From Acidovorax temperans (GTDB taxonomy: Bacteria; Pseudomonadota; Gammaproteobacteria; Burkholderiales; Burkholderiaceae_C): a stretch of 64,000 bases of DNA. Within the stretch, counting starts at the first letter, position 1; every line of letters starts with the position of its first letter. A program made the translations under genes and the position numbers. The notes under the pieces are model-generated. The model did no database searches and was not told where the DNA came from. It saw only the letters and a list, made by a program, of their open reading frames with translations. This document shows, in pieces, positions 8,468 to 17,193 of the stretch. The stretch lies in contig NZ_VFPV01000002.1 of the NCBI RefSeq assembly GCF_006716905.1, positions 248,001-312,000 of the forward strand, read 5' to 3'.

Positions 8468-9163
8468 TCAGCTGCAGCTGCCCAGCGTCTTGCCTGCCAT
8501 GGCGGGGCGCAGGGTGGCCAGCCATGGCTGGCGCTGGGCGTCGGTCACTGCGGGCAGCTTGAGCACGAAGCCGGGGGCGGCCTGGCGCTCCAGAATCACG
8601 CGGGCGGTGCGCACGCCCTGGGCGTTCAGCGCAGTCAGGCCCCGCTGCGCAGCCTCTTCCGTCGAGAAGCGGCCCAGCGACAGGCCCAGTTCCAGCGTGC
8701 CGCCTGCGCGGTCAAAGTCCACTTTGCGGGCGCGCAGCTCGGCGCGCTTTTTGTCCAGCGTCTCCTGGTCGTCAAAGCGGCCCATGTAGATCATCCAGCG
8801 CCCGGTGATGGGCGTGGGCTCCAGCGTCCAGCTGCCCTGGGGCAGGCTGGCGGCGACGGTGCGCAGGGCGGTGGCCTGCTTTTCGTCAAAGATGCCCGCC
8901 TGCAGGCATTCGCCCGCGTCGGCAGGGGCGGCTGCTGTAGTGTCTGCCGCTGGGGCGGCAGCCGGTGCGGGCGGCGGCGTGGGGTTATTGGTGGCACCCT
9001 GCGCGCGCAGCACTTTCAGCGTTTCGGGGCGAATCTGCTGCTGCAGGCGCTGCGGCTCGGCCTGCTCGGGGGTGACCAGGCCTGCGCTGCGCAGCCAGCC
9101 CTGGGTGTAGGCGTAGTAACCGGCATTGGCCAGCAGCAGGGCGATGACGGCAAGGCGCAGCAT
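8468..9163 (-). CDS. SPOR domain-containing membrane protein
   Basis: A 231-residue protein with one N-terminal membrane segment (residues 2-22, MLRLAVIALLLANAGYYAY), a proline- and alanine-rich linker around residues 60-80, and a C-terminal SPOR-like domain (WMIYMGRFDDQETLDKKRAELRA and LELGLSLGRFSTEEAAQRGL) that in known proteins binds denuded peptidoglycan at the division site. It would sit in the inner membrane with the domain in the periplasm. It lies 25 bases downstream of the biotin ligase gene in the same direction, so the two are likely co-transcribed with the SET gene. Its exact role is not known. Confidence 0.8.
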   Translation of the reverse strand: MLRLAVIALLLANAGYYAYTQGWLRSAGLVTPEQAEPQRLQQQIRPETLKVLRAQGATNNPTPPPAPAAAPAADTTAAAPADAGECLQAGIFDEKQATALRTVAASLPQGSWTLEPTPITGRWMIYMGRFDDQETLDKKRAELRARKVDFDRAGGTLELGLSLGRFSTEEAAQRGLTALNAQGVRTARVILERQAAPGFVLKLPAVTDAQRQPWLATLRPAMAGKTLGSCS

Positions 9164-9188
9164 GGGCAGGGCTTTTTCAGAAGGGGTG

Positions 9189-10037
9189 TCAGAGGGTAGA
9201 GAGCACGGCGGGGCGCACGCTGATTTCAGCGCTGGTCACTGCCTGCATGCCCTGGGCGGTGTGCACCAGCAGCGCGCCGTCTTCGCCCACGCCGTGGGCG
9301 GTGCCGGTCTGGCCGTCGCTCAGCGTCACGGGGCGGCCCTGCAGCACATCGCGTGCGGCAAAGCGGGGCTGCACGGGCGCAAAGCCGCAGGCCTCAAAGC
9401 CCTGCAACATGGCCACCAGCGGGGGCACGATGCGCAGCAGGGCGGTGGGGGCGTCCAGGCCGGGCTCCACGTCCTGCAGGCAGCCGGGGGGCATGCTCAT
9501 GCCCTCGCCGCTGCGGGGCAGCACATTGATGCCAATGCCCACCACCACGTAGCGGGCGGCGGTGCCTTGGGCTGTAGTGGGGTGCGCGGCCTGGGGCGCC
9601 ACAAAGCTGGCCGTCTCCACCAGAATGCCGCCCAGCTTGCGGTCGCCGCTCAGCCACAGGTCATTGGGCCATTTCAGGCCAATGCGCGGAGGCTGGCCCG
9701 GCTCCAGCGGGGGCAGGGTGGGCTGCAGGCTCTCGGCCACGCTCACCCCCACGGCCAGCGACAGGCCGGACCAATCCCTGGGCGCCATGGGCAGGCCCAG
9801 CGACAGCATGAGGGAAGCCCCCACATCGCTCTGCCACACGCGGCCCAGGCGGCCGCGCCCGGCGGTTTGCTGCTCGGCCACCAGCAGGGTGGGCTCGGTC
9901 TGCCCGGCACGGGCGCGGCGCATCAGCTCGGTGTTGGTCGAATCGATGCTGGGCAGCACTTCCACCGTGAAGCCCGGCAGCAGCGGGGCCACGGCCTCCC
10001 AGACGGCCTCGGCAGGCCAGCGGATGGGGGCGGTCAT
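9189..10037 (-). CDS. birA: biotin--[acetyl-CoA-carboxylase] ligase
   Basis: The 282-residue enzyme joins biotin to the carrier protein of acetyl-CoA carboxylase in the cytoplasm via biotinyl-AMP. The class II ligase core is visible: IDSTNTELMRR near residue 31, the biotin/AMP loop GRGRLGRVWQS at about 60-70 and KWPNDLWLSGDRKLGGILVET around 123-143, followed by the small C-terminal SH3-like domain. There is no N-terminal helix-turn-helix, so it should not act as the biotin operon repressor as E. coli BirA does. Its start codon overlaps the stop of the SET-domain gene by four bases, which suggests translational coupling. A coaX gene, often next to birA in beta-proteobacteria, is not seen here. 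Confidence 0.93.
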   Translation of the reverse strand: MTAPIRWPAEAVWEAVAPLLPGFTVEVLPSIDSTNTELMRRARAGQTEPTLLVAEQQTAGRGRLGRVWQSDVGASLMLSLGLPMAPRDWSGLSLAVGVSVAESLQPTLPPLEPGQPPRIGLKWPNDLWLSGDRKLGGILVETASFVAPQAAHPTTAQGTAARYVVVGIGINVLPRSGEGMSMPPGCLQDVEPGLDAPTALLRIVPPLVAMLQGFEACGFAPVQPRFAARDVLQGRPVTLSDGQTGTAHGVGEDGALLVHTAQGMQAVTSAEISVRPAVLSTL

Positions 10038-10627
10038 GCCTTGCGGCCCTTGGTGGCTTCAGTGGCCTTGCCGGTCTTTGGTGCCTTGGCTTTGGCCGTA
10101 CGGGGCTCTGGCGCAGGCAGGTCGGGCATGGGCGGGCGCCAGCCGCGCTTGGGGGCCAGCAGCGTGCCGCGGCAGGTGGCGGCGCCGCACCAGCAGGGGT
10201 ATTCGGCCTTCAGCTTGGGGGTGTAGCGCTCTTCAATGATCAGGCCGTAGTCGTAGTTCAGCTCTTCGCCCGCCTTGATATTGCGCAGCGCGGTGATGAA
10301 AATGCGGCCGTCCCGCTCGTCGGCAAAGCAGTTGGGGTCGCAGCTGTGGTTGATCCAGCGGGCCGAGTTGCCGCCGTAGTTGGCGTCGATCACCCGGTCT
10401 TCGTCCACATGGAAGTAAAACGTGTGGTTGGGCTGGCTGGGGTCATGGGGGTGGCGGTCTTGCGCCTCCTGCCAGCTGATGATCTCGCCGGTGTATTCCA
10501 CCAGCACTTCGCCAGCGGCGATGTCCTGCAGGGCAAAAACTCCCCTGCCGTGCACGCCTGAGCGCCGTGTCTGGATGCGGCGGCCGGTGTGGGCGTTGGG
10601 GTCGGCAGGCGTTGCATTGCGGGCCAT
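10034..10627 (-). CDS. SET domain-containing protein (putative lysine methyltransferase)
   Basis: A 197-residue protein made mostly of a SET domain, the fold of S-adenosylmethionine-dependent protein lysine methyltransferases. Key motifs are intact: GVHGRGVFA near the start of the domain, the knot segment RWINHSCDPNCF, the catalytic ELNYDYG, and a post-SET zinc cysteine motif CWCGAATC. The C-terminal 40 residues are basic and proline-rich (KAKAPKTGKATEATKGRKA). ATG 10627 gives a short lead into the domain; the frame is open upstream but runs into a low-complexity alternating tract. It diverges from topB, whose product ends in a lysine/alanine-rich tail and SWIB domain, so that tail is a possible substrate. 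The true target is unknown. Confidence 0.88.
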   Translation of the reverse strand: MARNATPADPNAHTGRRIQTRRSGVHGRGVFALQDIAAGEVLVEYTGEIISWQEAQDRHPHDPSQPNHTFYFHVDEDRVIDANYGGNSARWINHSCDPNCFADERDGRIFITALRNIKAGEELNYDYGLIIEERYTPKLKAEYPCWCGAATCRGTLLAPKRGWRPPMPDLPAPEPRTAKAKAPKTGKATEATKGRKA

Positions 10628-10651
10628 GGCTAAAACTCTGTTAACTTGATG

Positions 10652-10698
10652 GTGCACACATGTGTGTGCGTGCGCGTGTGTGCGTGTGCATGCGCGCG
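10652..10698. repeat. 47-bp perfect alternating purine-pyrimidine tract
   Basis: Every base from 10652 to 10698 alternates purine and pyrimidine, mostly GT and GC steps, such as TGTGTGTGCGTGCGCGTGTG. This type of sequence can flip to Z-DNA under negative supercoiling. It lies between the divergent SET and topB genes. Confidence 0.9.
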
Positions 10699-10760
10699 AG
10701 AACCGAATTGTAGAAGCGCCCGCAGTGCGGGCAACCAGAACGACTGGCGAGAAACCGAAA

Positions 10761-13682
10761 ATGACCAAGACCCTGGTAATTGCAGAAAAACCCTCAGTGG
10801 CGCAGGACATCGTGCGCGCGCTGACGCCCGTGGCGGGCAAGTTTGAAAAGCACGAAGACCACTTCGAGAACGACCGCTATGTGGTCACCAGCGCCGTAGG
10901 CCACCTGGTGGAGATCCAGGCCCCCGAGCAGTTCGACGTGAAGCGCGGCAAGTGGAGCTTTGCGCACCTGCCCGTGATTCCGCCGTACTTTGACTTGAAG
11001 CCCGTGGACAAGACCAAGAGCCGCCTGAACGCGGTGGTCAAGCAGGCCAAGCGCAAGGACGTGACCGAACTCATCAACGCCTGTGACGCGGGCCGCGAGG
11101 GGGAGCTGATCTTTCGCCTGATCGAGCAGTACGCCGGTGGCAGCAAACCGCTGGGCAAACCCGTCAAGCGCCTGTGGCTGCAGTCCATGACGCCCCAGGC
11201 CATCCGCGATGGCTTCGAGAGCCTGCGCTCTGATCAGCAGATGGCGGGCCTGGCCAGCGCCGCGCGCAGCCGTTCTGAGGCCGACTGGCTGGTCGGCATC
11301 AACGGCACCCGCGCCATGACGGCGTTCAACTCGCGCGACGGTGGCTTCTTCCTGACCACCGTGGGCCGGGTGCAGACGCCCACGCTGTCGCTGGTGGTGG
11401 AGCGCGAAGAAAAGATCCGCAAGTTCATCAGCCGCGACTACTGGGAAATCCACGCCACCTTCGGCGCCCAGGCCGGCGAATACCCCGCCAAGTGGTTCGA
11501 CCCGAAGTGGAAGAAGGGCGAGGATGTGGAAGCCCGCGCCGACCGCGTCTGGTCTGCCGCCGAAGCCCAGGCGATTGCCAACGCCGTGCGCGGCAAGCAG
11601 GCCACCGTCACCGAAGAGAGCAAGCCCACCACCCAGGCATCGCCCCTGCTGTTTGACCTGACCAGCCTGCAGCGCGAGGCCAACGGCAAGTTCGGCTTCA
11701 GTGCCAAGACCACGCTGGCCCTGGCGCAAAGCCTGTACGAACGCCACAAGGCCCTGACCTACCCGCGTACCGATTCGCGCGCGCTGCCCGAAGACTATTT
11801 GCCCGTGGCCAAGCAAACGTTTGAAATGCTGGCCGACAGCGGTATGCGCCACCTGGCCCCGCACGCGCTTACGGCGCTGAACAACAACTACGTGCGCCCA
11901 TCCAAGCGCATCTTCGACAACAGCAAGGTGAGCGACCACTTTGCGATCATCCCCACCACGCAAGCGCCGTCGGGCTTGAGTGAGGCCGAGCAAAAGCTGT
12001 ACGACCTGGTCGTGCGCCGCTTCATGGCCGTGTTCTTCCCCAGCGCTGAATACACCGTCACCACGCGCATCAGCACCGTGGCCCCCCACAGCTTCAAGAC
12101 CGAAGGCAAGGTGCTGGTCAAGCCGGGCTGGCTGGCCATCTATGGCAAGGAAGCGGCCGACGAGGTGGAAGGTGGCAAGGACGGGGACAAGGGCCAAAAC
12201 GTCGTACCCGTCAAACCCGGCGAAATGGTCAACACGCTGACGGCCGACCCCAAAGGCCTCAAGACCAAGCCGCCCGCCCGGTATTCGGAAGCCACGCTGC
12301 TGGGCGCCATGGAAAGCGCGGGCAAGCAGATCGACGACGACGAGTTGCGCGAAGCCATGCAGGAAAAAGGCCTGGGCACGCCTGCCACGCGTGCGGCAAT
12401 CATCGAAGGGCTGCTGACTGAAAAGTACATGCTGCGCGAAGGCCGCGAGATCATCCCCACGGCCAAGGCGTTCCAGCTCATGACGCTGCTGCGCGGTCTG
12501 GAGGTGGAAGAACTCTGCCGTGCCGAACTCACGGGCGAGTGGGAGTACAAGCTCTCGCAGATGGAAAAGGGCCAGCTCAGCCGCGAAGCCTTCATGGCCG
12601 AGATTGCCGCCATGACCGAGCGCATGGTGAAGAAGGCCAAGGAATACGACCGCGACACCATCCCTGGCGACTACGCCACGCTGCAGTCGCCCTGCCCCAA
12701 CTGCGGTGGCGTGGTCAAAGAGAACTACCGTCGCTTTGCCTGCGTGGGCAAGGCAGGCGCCGAGGGCTGCGGCTTCAGCTTTGGCAAGTCGCCCGCCGGC
12801 CGCACGTTTGAAACGGCCGAGGCCGAGCAGCTGCTGCGCGACAAAAAGATCGGCCCACTGGAGGGCTTCCGCTCCAAGGCGGGCTGGCCGTTCACGTCCG
12901 AGATCGTCCTCAAGTACGACGACGAGGCACACAACTACAAGCTCGAATTCGACTTTGGCGATGACAAGAATGCCGAAGAATCGGGCGAGCTGGTGGAGTT
13001 TGAAGACGCATCGCTGGGTGCCTGCCCCATCTGCGGATCGGAAGTGCACGAGCACGGCAGCAACTACGTGTGCAGCAAGGCCGTGCCCACTGCCGCGCAG
13101 CCCACGCCGAGCTGCACCTTCAAGAGCGGCAAGGTCATCCTGCAGCAGCCCGTGGAGCGCGAACAGATGACCAAGCTGCTCGACACCGGCAAGACCGACC
13201 TGCTCGACAAGTTTGTGAGCATGCGCACGCGCCGCAACTTCAAGGCCCACCTGGCGTGGGACAAGGACGCTGGCAAGGTCAACTTTGAATTTGCGCCCAG
13301 CAAGTTCCCACCCCGTAAACCTGCCGCCGGCGCCGCTACCAAAACAGGAGCTGCTGCCGCAGGCAGGGCAAGCGCTGCAGCCAAAAAAGCCCCTGCAAAG
13401 AAGGCCGCAGCCAAAACCACCGCCGCCAAACCGCCGCGCAAGGCCGCCGCAGGCAAGGCCCCCAGCGCCGCCCTGGCCGCCGTGATTGGCAACGAGCCGG
13501 TGGCACGCCCCGAGGCTGTCAAGAAGATGTGGGAATACATCAAGGCCCACAACCTGCAAGACCCCAAGGACAAGCGCACCATCGTCGCCGACGACAAGCT
13601 GCGCGCCGTGTTTGGCAAAGACAGCGCGGGCATGTTCGAGCTGGCGGGCATTCTGGGCAACCACCTGGGCGGCGACGCATGA
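10761..13682 (+). CDS. topB: DNA topoisomerase III with C-terminal SWIB domain
   Basis: A 973-residue type IA topoisomerase that relaxes and decatenates DNA through a transient tyrosine-DNA bond. The N-terminal TOPRIM domain opens with TKTLVIAEKPSVAQDI and has DAGREGE at 109-115; the catalytic tyrosine is Tyr334 in ALTYPRTDSRAL. Zinc-binding segments follow (CPNCGG near 644 and CPICGS near 755). From about residue 855 there is a lysine- and alanine-rich linker like histone H1 tails (AAKKAPAKKAAAKTT), and residues 900-973 form a SWIB/MDM2-type domain (VKKMWEYIKAHNLQDPKDKR). The usual enzyme is much shorter (about 650 residues in E. coli). ATG 10761 opens directly into TOPRIM. The stop codon overlaps the start of the lipoprotein gene (ATGA). 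Confidence 0.95.
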   Translation: MTKTLVIAEKPSVAQDIVRALTPVAGKFEKHEDHFENDRYVVTSAVGHLVEIQAPEQFDVKRGKWSFAHLPVIPPYFDLKPVDKTKSRLNAVVKQAKRKDVTELINACDAGREGELIFRLIEQYAGGSKPLGKPVKRLWLQSMTPQAIRDGFESLRSDQQMAGLASAARSRSEADWLVGINGTRAMTAFNSRDGGFFLTTVGRVQTPTLSLVVEREEKIRKFISRDYWEIHATFGAQAGEYPAKWFDPKWKKGEDVEARADRVWSAAEAQAIANAVRGKQATVTEESKPTTQASPLLFDLTSLQREANGKFGFSAKTTLALAQSLYERHKALTYPRTDSRALPEDYLPVAKQTFEMLADSGMRHLAPHALTALNNNYVRPSKRIFDNSKVSDHFAIIPTTQAPSGLSEAEQKLYDLVVRRFMAVFFPSAEYTVTTRISTVAPHSFKTEGKVLVKPGWLAIYGKEAADEVEGGKDGDKGQNVVPVKPGEMVNTLTADPKGLKTKPPARYSEATLLGAMESAGKQIDDDELREAMQEKGLGTPATRAAIIEGLLTEKYMLREGREIIPTAKAFQLMTLLRGLEVEELCRAELTGEWEYKLSQMEKGQLSREAFMAEIAAMTERMVKKAKEYDRDTIPGDYATLQSPCPNCGGVVKENYRRFACVGKAGAEGCGFSFGKSPAGRTFETAEAEQLLRDKKIGPLEGFRSKAGWPFTSEIVLKYDDEAHNYKLEFDFGDDKNAEESGELVEFEDASLGACPICGSEVHEHGSNYVCSKAVPTAAQPTPSCTFKSGKVILQQPVEREQMTKLLDTGKTDLLDKFVSMRTRRNFKAHLAWDKDAGKVNFEFAPSKFPPRKPAAGAATKTGAAAAGRASAAAKKAPAKKAAAKTTAAKPPRKAAAGKAPSAALAAVIGNEPVARPEAVKKMWEYIKAHNLQDPKDKRTIVADDKLRAVFGKDSAGMFELAGILGNHLGGDA

Positions 13683-13915
13683 CGCCGCTGGCCTGCGCAC
13701 GGGCCTGGGCGCTGTGCGCAGCGCTGGCCTTGCTCGCAGGCTGCGCGGGCACGCCCTCGGCTGGAGGCGATGCCTCTGGCCCCCTGTACAAGCGCAGTAG
13801 CGGCAGCAGCGGCAACAGTGGCCCCCAAGGCAACGCTGTGACGGACGTGGGCGGTGGCAGCAGCGGTGTCACCGTCTATGGCGAGATTGACCTGGGCGTA
13901 GGTCGGCGGCGCTAA
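13679..13915 (+). CDS. small lipoprotein of unknown function
   Basis: This 78-residue product has a signal peptide with lipobox LLAGC (Cys22), then a Gly/Ser-rich stretch (KRSSGSSGNSGPQGN) and the end VTVYGEIDLGVGRRR. A VYGxxDxGV pattern is often seen at the end of beta-proteobacterial outer-membrane and lipoprotein sequences. The ATG overlaps the topB stop, so expression may be coupled. The stop codon TAA is the first triplet of the 118-bp repeat. It should be anchored in the outer or inner membrane; no function can be assigned. Confidence 0.7.
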   Translation: MTPLACARAWALCAALALLAGCAGTPSAGGDASGPLYKRSSGSSGNSGPQGNAVTDVGGGSSGVTVYGEIDLGVGRRR

Positions 13916-14030
13916 GAGCGGCTAACAAAACTCTTCTGGCGTCGTTGCTGTGTCTTGTCGTACTGCTCGTACTGCCTACGACACAGTGCCTAGCCAGAAC
14001 CGCTTCGCTGAGTTTTGTTAGCCGCTCTAA
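13913..14030 (+). repeat. 118-bp palindrome-ended repeat, copy 2
   Basis: It is the inverted counterpart of the repeat at 7716-7832, with ends TAAGAGCGGCTAACAAAACTC and GAGTTTTGTTAGCCGCTCTAA. The first three bases are the stop codon of the small lipoprotein gene. The whole unit could fold into one long hairpin and may end the topB transcript. Confidence 0.92.
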
Positions 14031-14114
14031 GCCCGCGCAACCTGGCTCGGGCCCTGCGGCCCCAGCGCCGCACCCCGCAGCGCTTTCCAGCCCCTGCACT
14101 CCTGAGGATTCCCG

Positions 14115-16106
14115 TTGGCGACTGTTCACCCGTACCAACCCAAGCACATCACCCCCACCGACGAGCAAGTCGCCGTGCAGATGTCGGCCGAGCGCACCCT
14201 CATCATCGAGGCCAACGCGGGCGCCGCCAAAACCACCACGCTGGCGCTGCGCATGGCCCAGGCGTGGACCACCGGCATGCCGCCCGAGCGCTGCCTGGCC
14301 CTCACTTACACCGACACCGCCTGCCAGGCCCTGCAGGCCGCCCTGCGCAAAATTGGCGTGCCCGCACCCGTGGTGGCGCGCTTTCGCATCGCCAGCTTTG
14401 ACGCCTTTTGCGCCGCCATGCTGCAAGAGCCCTACGGCCCGCCCGTAGAGCAGATCGACACCCAGGAAGCCCTGCGCCCCTACGTGTGGGAGGCCGTGCA
14501 GCGCATTGAGGCCAACGAATCCGAGCGCTGGCCCGAAGAGCTGCAACTGCCCAGCGCGGGCAATGCGGGCTTTGTCGAAGACTTTCTGGCCATGGCCCTG
14601 TGGCTCAAAGGCACGTTGAAAGACGACCTGGAGCGCGACGACGGCCCGGCCTCGCCCGACTATGCGGGCGACCTGGGCATTGGCTACACCCAGCTCAAGG
14701 TGTTCCGTGCGTACGAACGCATCCGCCGCCGCGAGCTGGCCGACGAGCCGCTGTTTCGCGGCCCCTACGACGCCACTTACGACCTGGCCCGCCGCCTGCT
14801 GGAGGGCGACACCGCCGCCAGCCTGCGCCCCTGGCCGCGCAACCTGCAGATGGTGCTGGTGGACGAGATGCACGACATGAACGCAGCATCGTTCCGCGTG
14901 CTGCGTGAGCTGCTGGATTCGACCCAGTGCCAGTTCTGCGGCGTGGGCGACCGTGACCAGGTCATCTACGGCGCCCACGGGGCCGACGCCGTGTTCATGG
15001 GCGACGCCATCACTGTGCACACGGGCCGCCCTGTGGCGCGCCTGCCCCTCACGCCCAGCCACCGTTTTGGCCGCAAGCTGGCCACCAAGGCCGGGCGGCT
15101 TGCCGACAAGCCCTATGGCTCGCTGGCCGCGCACGACACCGCCGTGCAACTGCTTGGCTACGACGACGAGGCCGAATGCGTGGACCTGATCGCCCACCAG
15201 GTGCAGCACTGGCGCACCGCCACGCGCGGCAAGATGGCAGGCCTTGCCGTGTTGCTGCGCCACCCCGGCCAGTCCATCGCCATTGAAAACCGCCTGCTGG
15301 CCGATGGCGTGCCCTACACCGTGAGCGGTTTTGAAAGCTACCTGCTGCGCCCCGAAGTGCTGCTGGTGCGCGGCCTGCTGGCCGTGGCCACCGACAACTT
15401 CGACAGCGTGACCGAGCCGCGCACGCGAGAAAAGCTCATGCGCGCCCTGGTCTTCTTCTGCGGCGCACGCATCGTGGTGAAGGGGCGCGAGCACGAATCG
15501 CAGCACGACCTGCTGGCCGACGCCATCCGCAGCGTCACCGACAACCCGCTGTTTTTAGAGAGCTTCTTCACCAACCAGATCCTGCCCAACGTCGAGCCCG
15601 CCATGCAGCGGCGCTTGCAGCGCGCCCTGAAGGTGGCCAAAGAAGCCCACGGCCAGGGCACCCTGGCCCGCCTGCTGGAGGCCCTGCAGATCGACGCCGT
15701 GGTGCGCGAGGTGTTCGTCTCGCGCCAGCGCCGGGCCGACGCCCTGGCCAACCTGGCAGGCCTGAGCCACGCCGCCCAGGCCTTTGGCAGCGCGCGCGAC
15801 TACTTCCTGCACCTCAACGCCGCCGAGCAGCGCCAGCGCGAACTGCGCAGCACCGCCAGCCTGGTGCTGGCCCACATCGGCCATGTGAAGGGGCTGGAGT
15901 TTGAGCATGTGCTCATCCCCTACCTGGAGCAAGGCGCCTTCCCCGACCCGCAGGCACCTTTTGCGCAAGAGAAGAACACCCTCTACGTCGGCATGACCCG
16001 CGCGCGCCAGCAGCTCACCCTGCTGGCCCACCGCCAGCGGCCCAGCGCGTTTGTGGCGCAACTGGGCTATGCAGAATCCACACAGGCCGCCAAGGCTCCG
16101 GCCTGA
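14115..16106 (+). CDS. UvrD/Rep-type superfamily 1 DNA helicase
   Basis: A 663-residue ATP-dependent helicase of the UvrD/Rep group. Motifs in order: Walker A ANAGAAKTTT (about 33-42), Ia LALTYTDTACQAL, motif II as VDEMHD (about 250), motif III GVGDRDQVIYG, motif IV HRFGRKLA, motif V HVKGLEFEHVLIP and motif VI YVGMTRARQQL. The Walker A residue after the glycine is alanine and motif II is DEMH rather than DExQ; both are tolerated in this superfamily. The start is a TTG at 14115, supported by GAGG eight to eleven bases upstream. It begins 85 bases after the 118-bp repeat. It carries no nuclease or extra domain. Its role in repair or replication restart cannot be told from this context. Confidence 0.88.
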   Translation: MATVHPYQPKHITPTDEQVAVQMSAERTLIIEANAGAAKTTTLALRMAQAWTTGMPPERCLALTYTDTACQALQAALRKIGVPAPVVARFRIASFDAFCAAMLQEPYGPPVEQIDTQEALRPYVWEAVQRIEANESERWPEELQLPSAGNAGFVEDFLAMALWLKGTLKDDLERDDGPASPDYAGDLGIGYTQLKVFRAYERIRRRELADEPLFRGPYDATYDLARRLLEGDTAASLRPWPRNLQMVLVDEMHDMNAASFRVLRELLDSTQCQFCGVGDRDQVIYGAHGADAVFMGDAITVHTGRPVARLPLTPSHRFGRKLATKAGRLADKPYGSLAAHDTAVQLLGYDDEAECVDLIAHQVQHWRTATRGKMAGLAVLLRHPGQSIAIENRLLADGVPYTVSGFESYLLRPEVLLVRGLLAVATDNFDSVTEPRTREKLMRALVFFCGARIVVKGREHESQHDLLADAIRSVTDNPLFLESFFTNQILPNVEPAMQRRLQRALKVAKEAHGQGTLARLLEALQIDAVVREVFVSRQRRADALANLAGLSHAAQAFGSARDYFLHLNAAEQRQRELRSTASLVLAHIGHVKGLEFEHVLIPYLEQGAFPDPQAPFAQEKNTLYVGMTRARQQLTLLAHRQRPSAFVAQLGYAESTQAAKAPA

Positions 16107-16169
16107 TGGCACAGTGGCGCCCGTCCGCAGCTTTGCCACATTCGCACACCACCTTCCCCAAGGATCACC

Positions 16170-16931
16170 ATGCAACTGTCTGAACAATGGGTTCTGGTCA
16201 CCGGCGGCGCCCGGGGGCTGGGCCAGTCCATCACCCGCGCGCTGGCGCGCGAAGGCGCTGGGGTCGTCATCAACTACCTGCACAGCGACGCTGCTGCCCA
16301 GGCCCTGGCCGAAGAACTGGGCCCCCGCGCCCTGGCCCTGCAGGCCGATGTGACCGATGCCGCCGCCGTGCAACGCCTGTTTGCCCAGGTGCGCGAACGC
16401 ACCGGCCAGCCCATCAGCGCCGTGGTCAACAACGCCCTGGCCCAGTTCCGGTTTGATGGCGATGCCCGCCCGCAGATTGGCGACATCACCTGGCAGCGCT
16501 TTGCCCAGCAGCTCGAAGGCGCCGTCAAAGGCGCACTCAACACCACCCAGGCCGCCCTGCCCGCCATGCGCGAACAGGGCTTCGGCCGCATCGTCAACGT
16601 GGGCACCAACCTGTTCCAGAACCCCGTGGTGCCCTACCACGACTACACCGCCGCCAAGGCCGCGCTGCTCTCGTTCACCCGCACAGCGGCCAACGACCTG
16701 GGCCAGCACGGCATCACGGTGAACATGGTGTCTGGCGGCCTGCTGCGCACCACCGACGCCAGCAGCGCCACCCCCGAAGCCGTGTTCGACCTCATCGCCA
16801 GCATGACCCCCCTGCGCCGCGTCACCACCCCGCAAGAGTTTGCCGACGCCGTGCTGTTCTTCCTCTCCCCCTGGGCGCGGGCCGTGACGGGGCAAAACCT
16901 CATCGTGGACTGCGGGCTGGTCAAGGGCTGA
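16170..16931 (+). CDS. SDR family oxidoreductase (3-oxoacyl-ACP reductase-like)
   Basis: A 253-residue short-chain dehydrogenase/reductase. The cofactor motif is TGGARGLGQ (residues 11-19), the NNA motif reads VVNNALAQF, the catalytic tyrosine-lysine pair is YTAAK (YHDYTAAKAAL), and the C-terminal end (VTGQNLIVDCGLVKG) matches FabG-like enzymes. The residue before the pair, normally Ser, seems to be in VNVGTNLFQ, where the usual Ser is Thr. The gene follows the helicase by 63 bases with AAGGATCACC just before the ATG. It is an NAD(P)-dependent oxidoreductase of unknown substrate, cytoplasmic. Confidence 0.88.
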   Translation: MQLSEQWVLVTGGARGLGQSITRALAREGAGVVINYLHSDAAAQALAEELGPRALALQADVTDAAAVQRLFAQVRERTGQPISAVVNNALAQFRFDGDARPQIGDITWQRFAQQLEGAVKGALNTTQAALPAMREQGFGRIVNVGTNLFQNPVVPYHDYTAAKAALLSFTRTAANDLGQHGITVNMVSGGLLRTTDASSATPEAVFDLIASMTPLRRVTTPQEFADAVLFFLSPWARAVTGQNLIVDCGLVKG

Positions 16932-17193
16932 CCGGTTTCACCGTGGCGCAGCCGCTGCGCCGCGTACGGCTTCTACCTGCACCAGGCCTGTGGGTTTTAT
17001 GCGCCCTTGCGCTATCAGCCGTTCGGCATGCTGCACGTTTTTCTGCGACCAGTTGCCGCGCGCGACGTTGCGTGGGGCGTTGCGGATACGAGGTGTCATC
17101 CAGCGGCTTTCGTAACCCGTCGATCCAGGATTAGTCGGTGGCGGCTCAGCGCTATGCTCCCCACCCAACCAAACACGACACACGGTACCCGCC

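Noticed and set aside
10794..13700. A very long minus-strand open frame opposite topB
   Set aside because: Low-complexity composition and perfect overlap with a gene holding all topoisomerase motifs; a base-composition artefact.
13869..15506. A 545-codon minus-strand frame opposite the helicase gene
   Set aside because: It crosses the 118-bp repeat and the helicase motifs and has no recognisable domain.
16932..17193. Short frames between the SDR and DUF2130 genes
   Set aside because: No start signal or family resemblance; I see nothing definite in these 262 bases.
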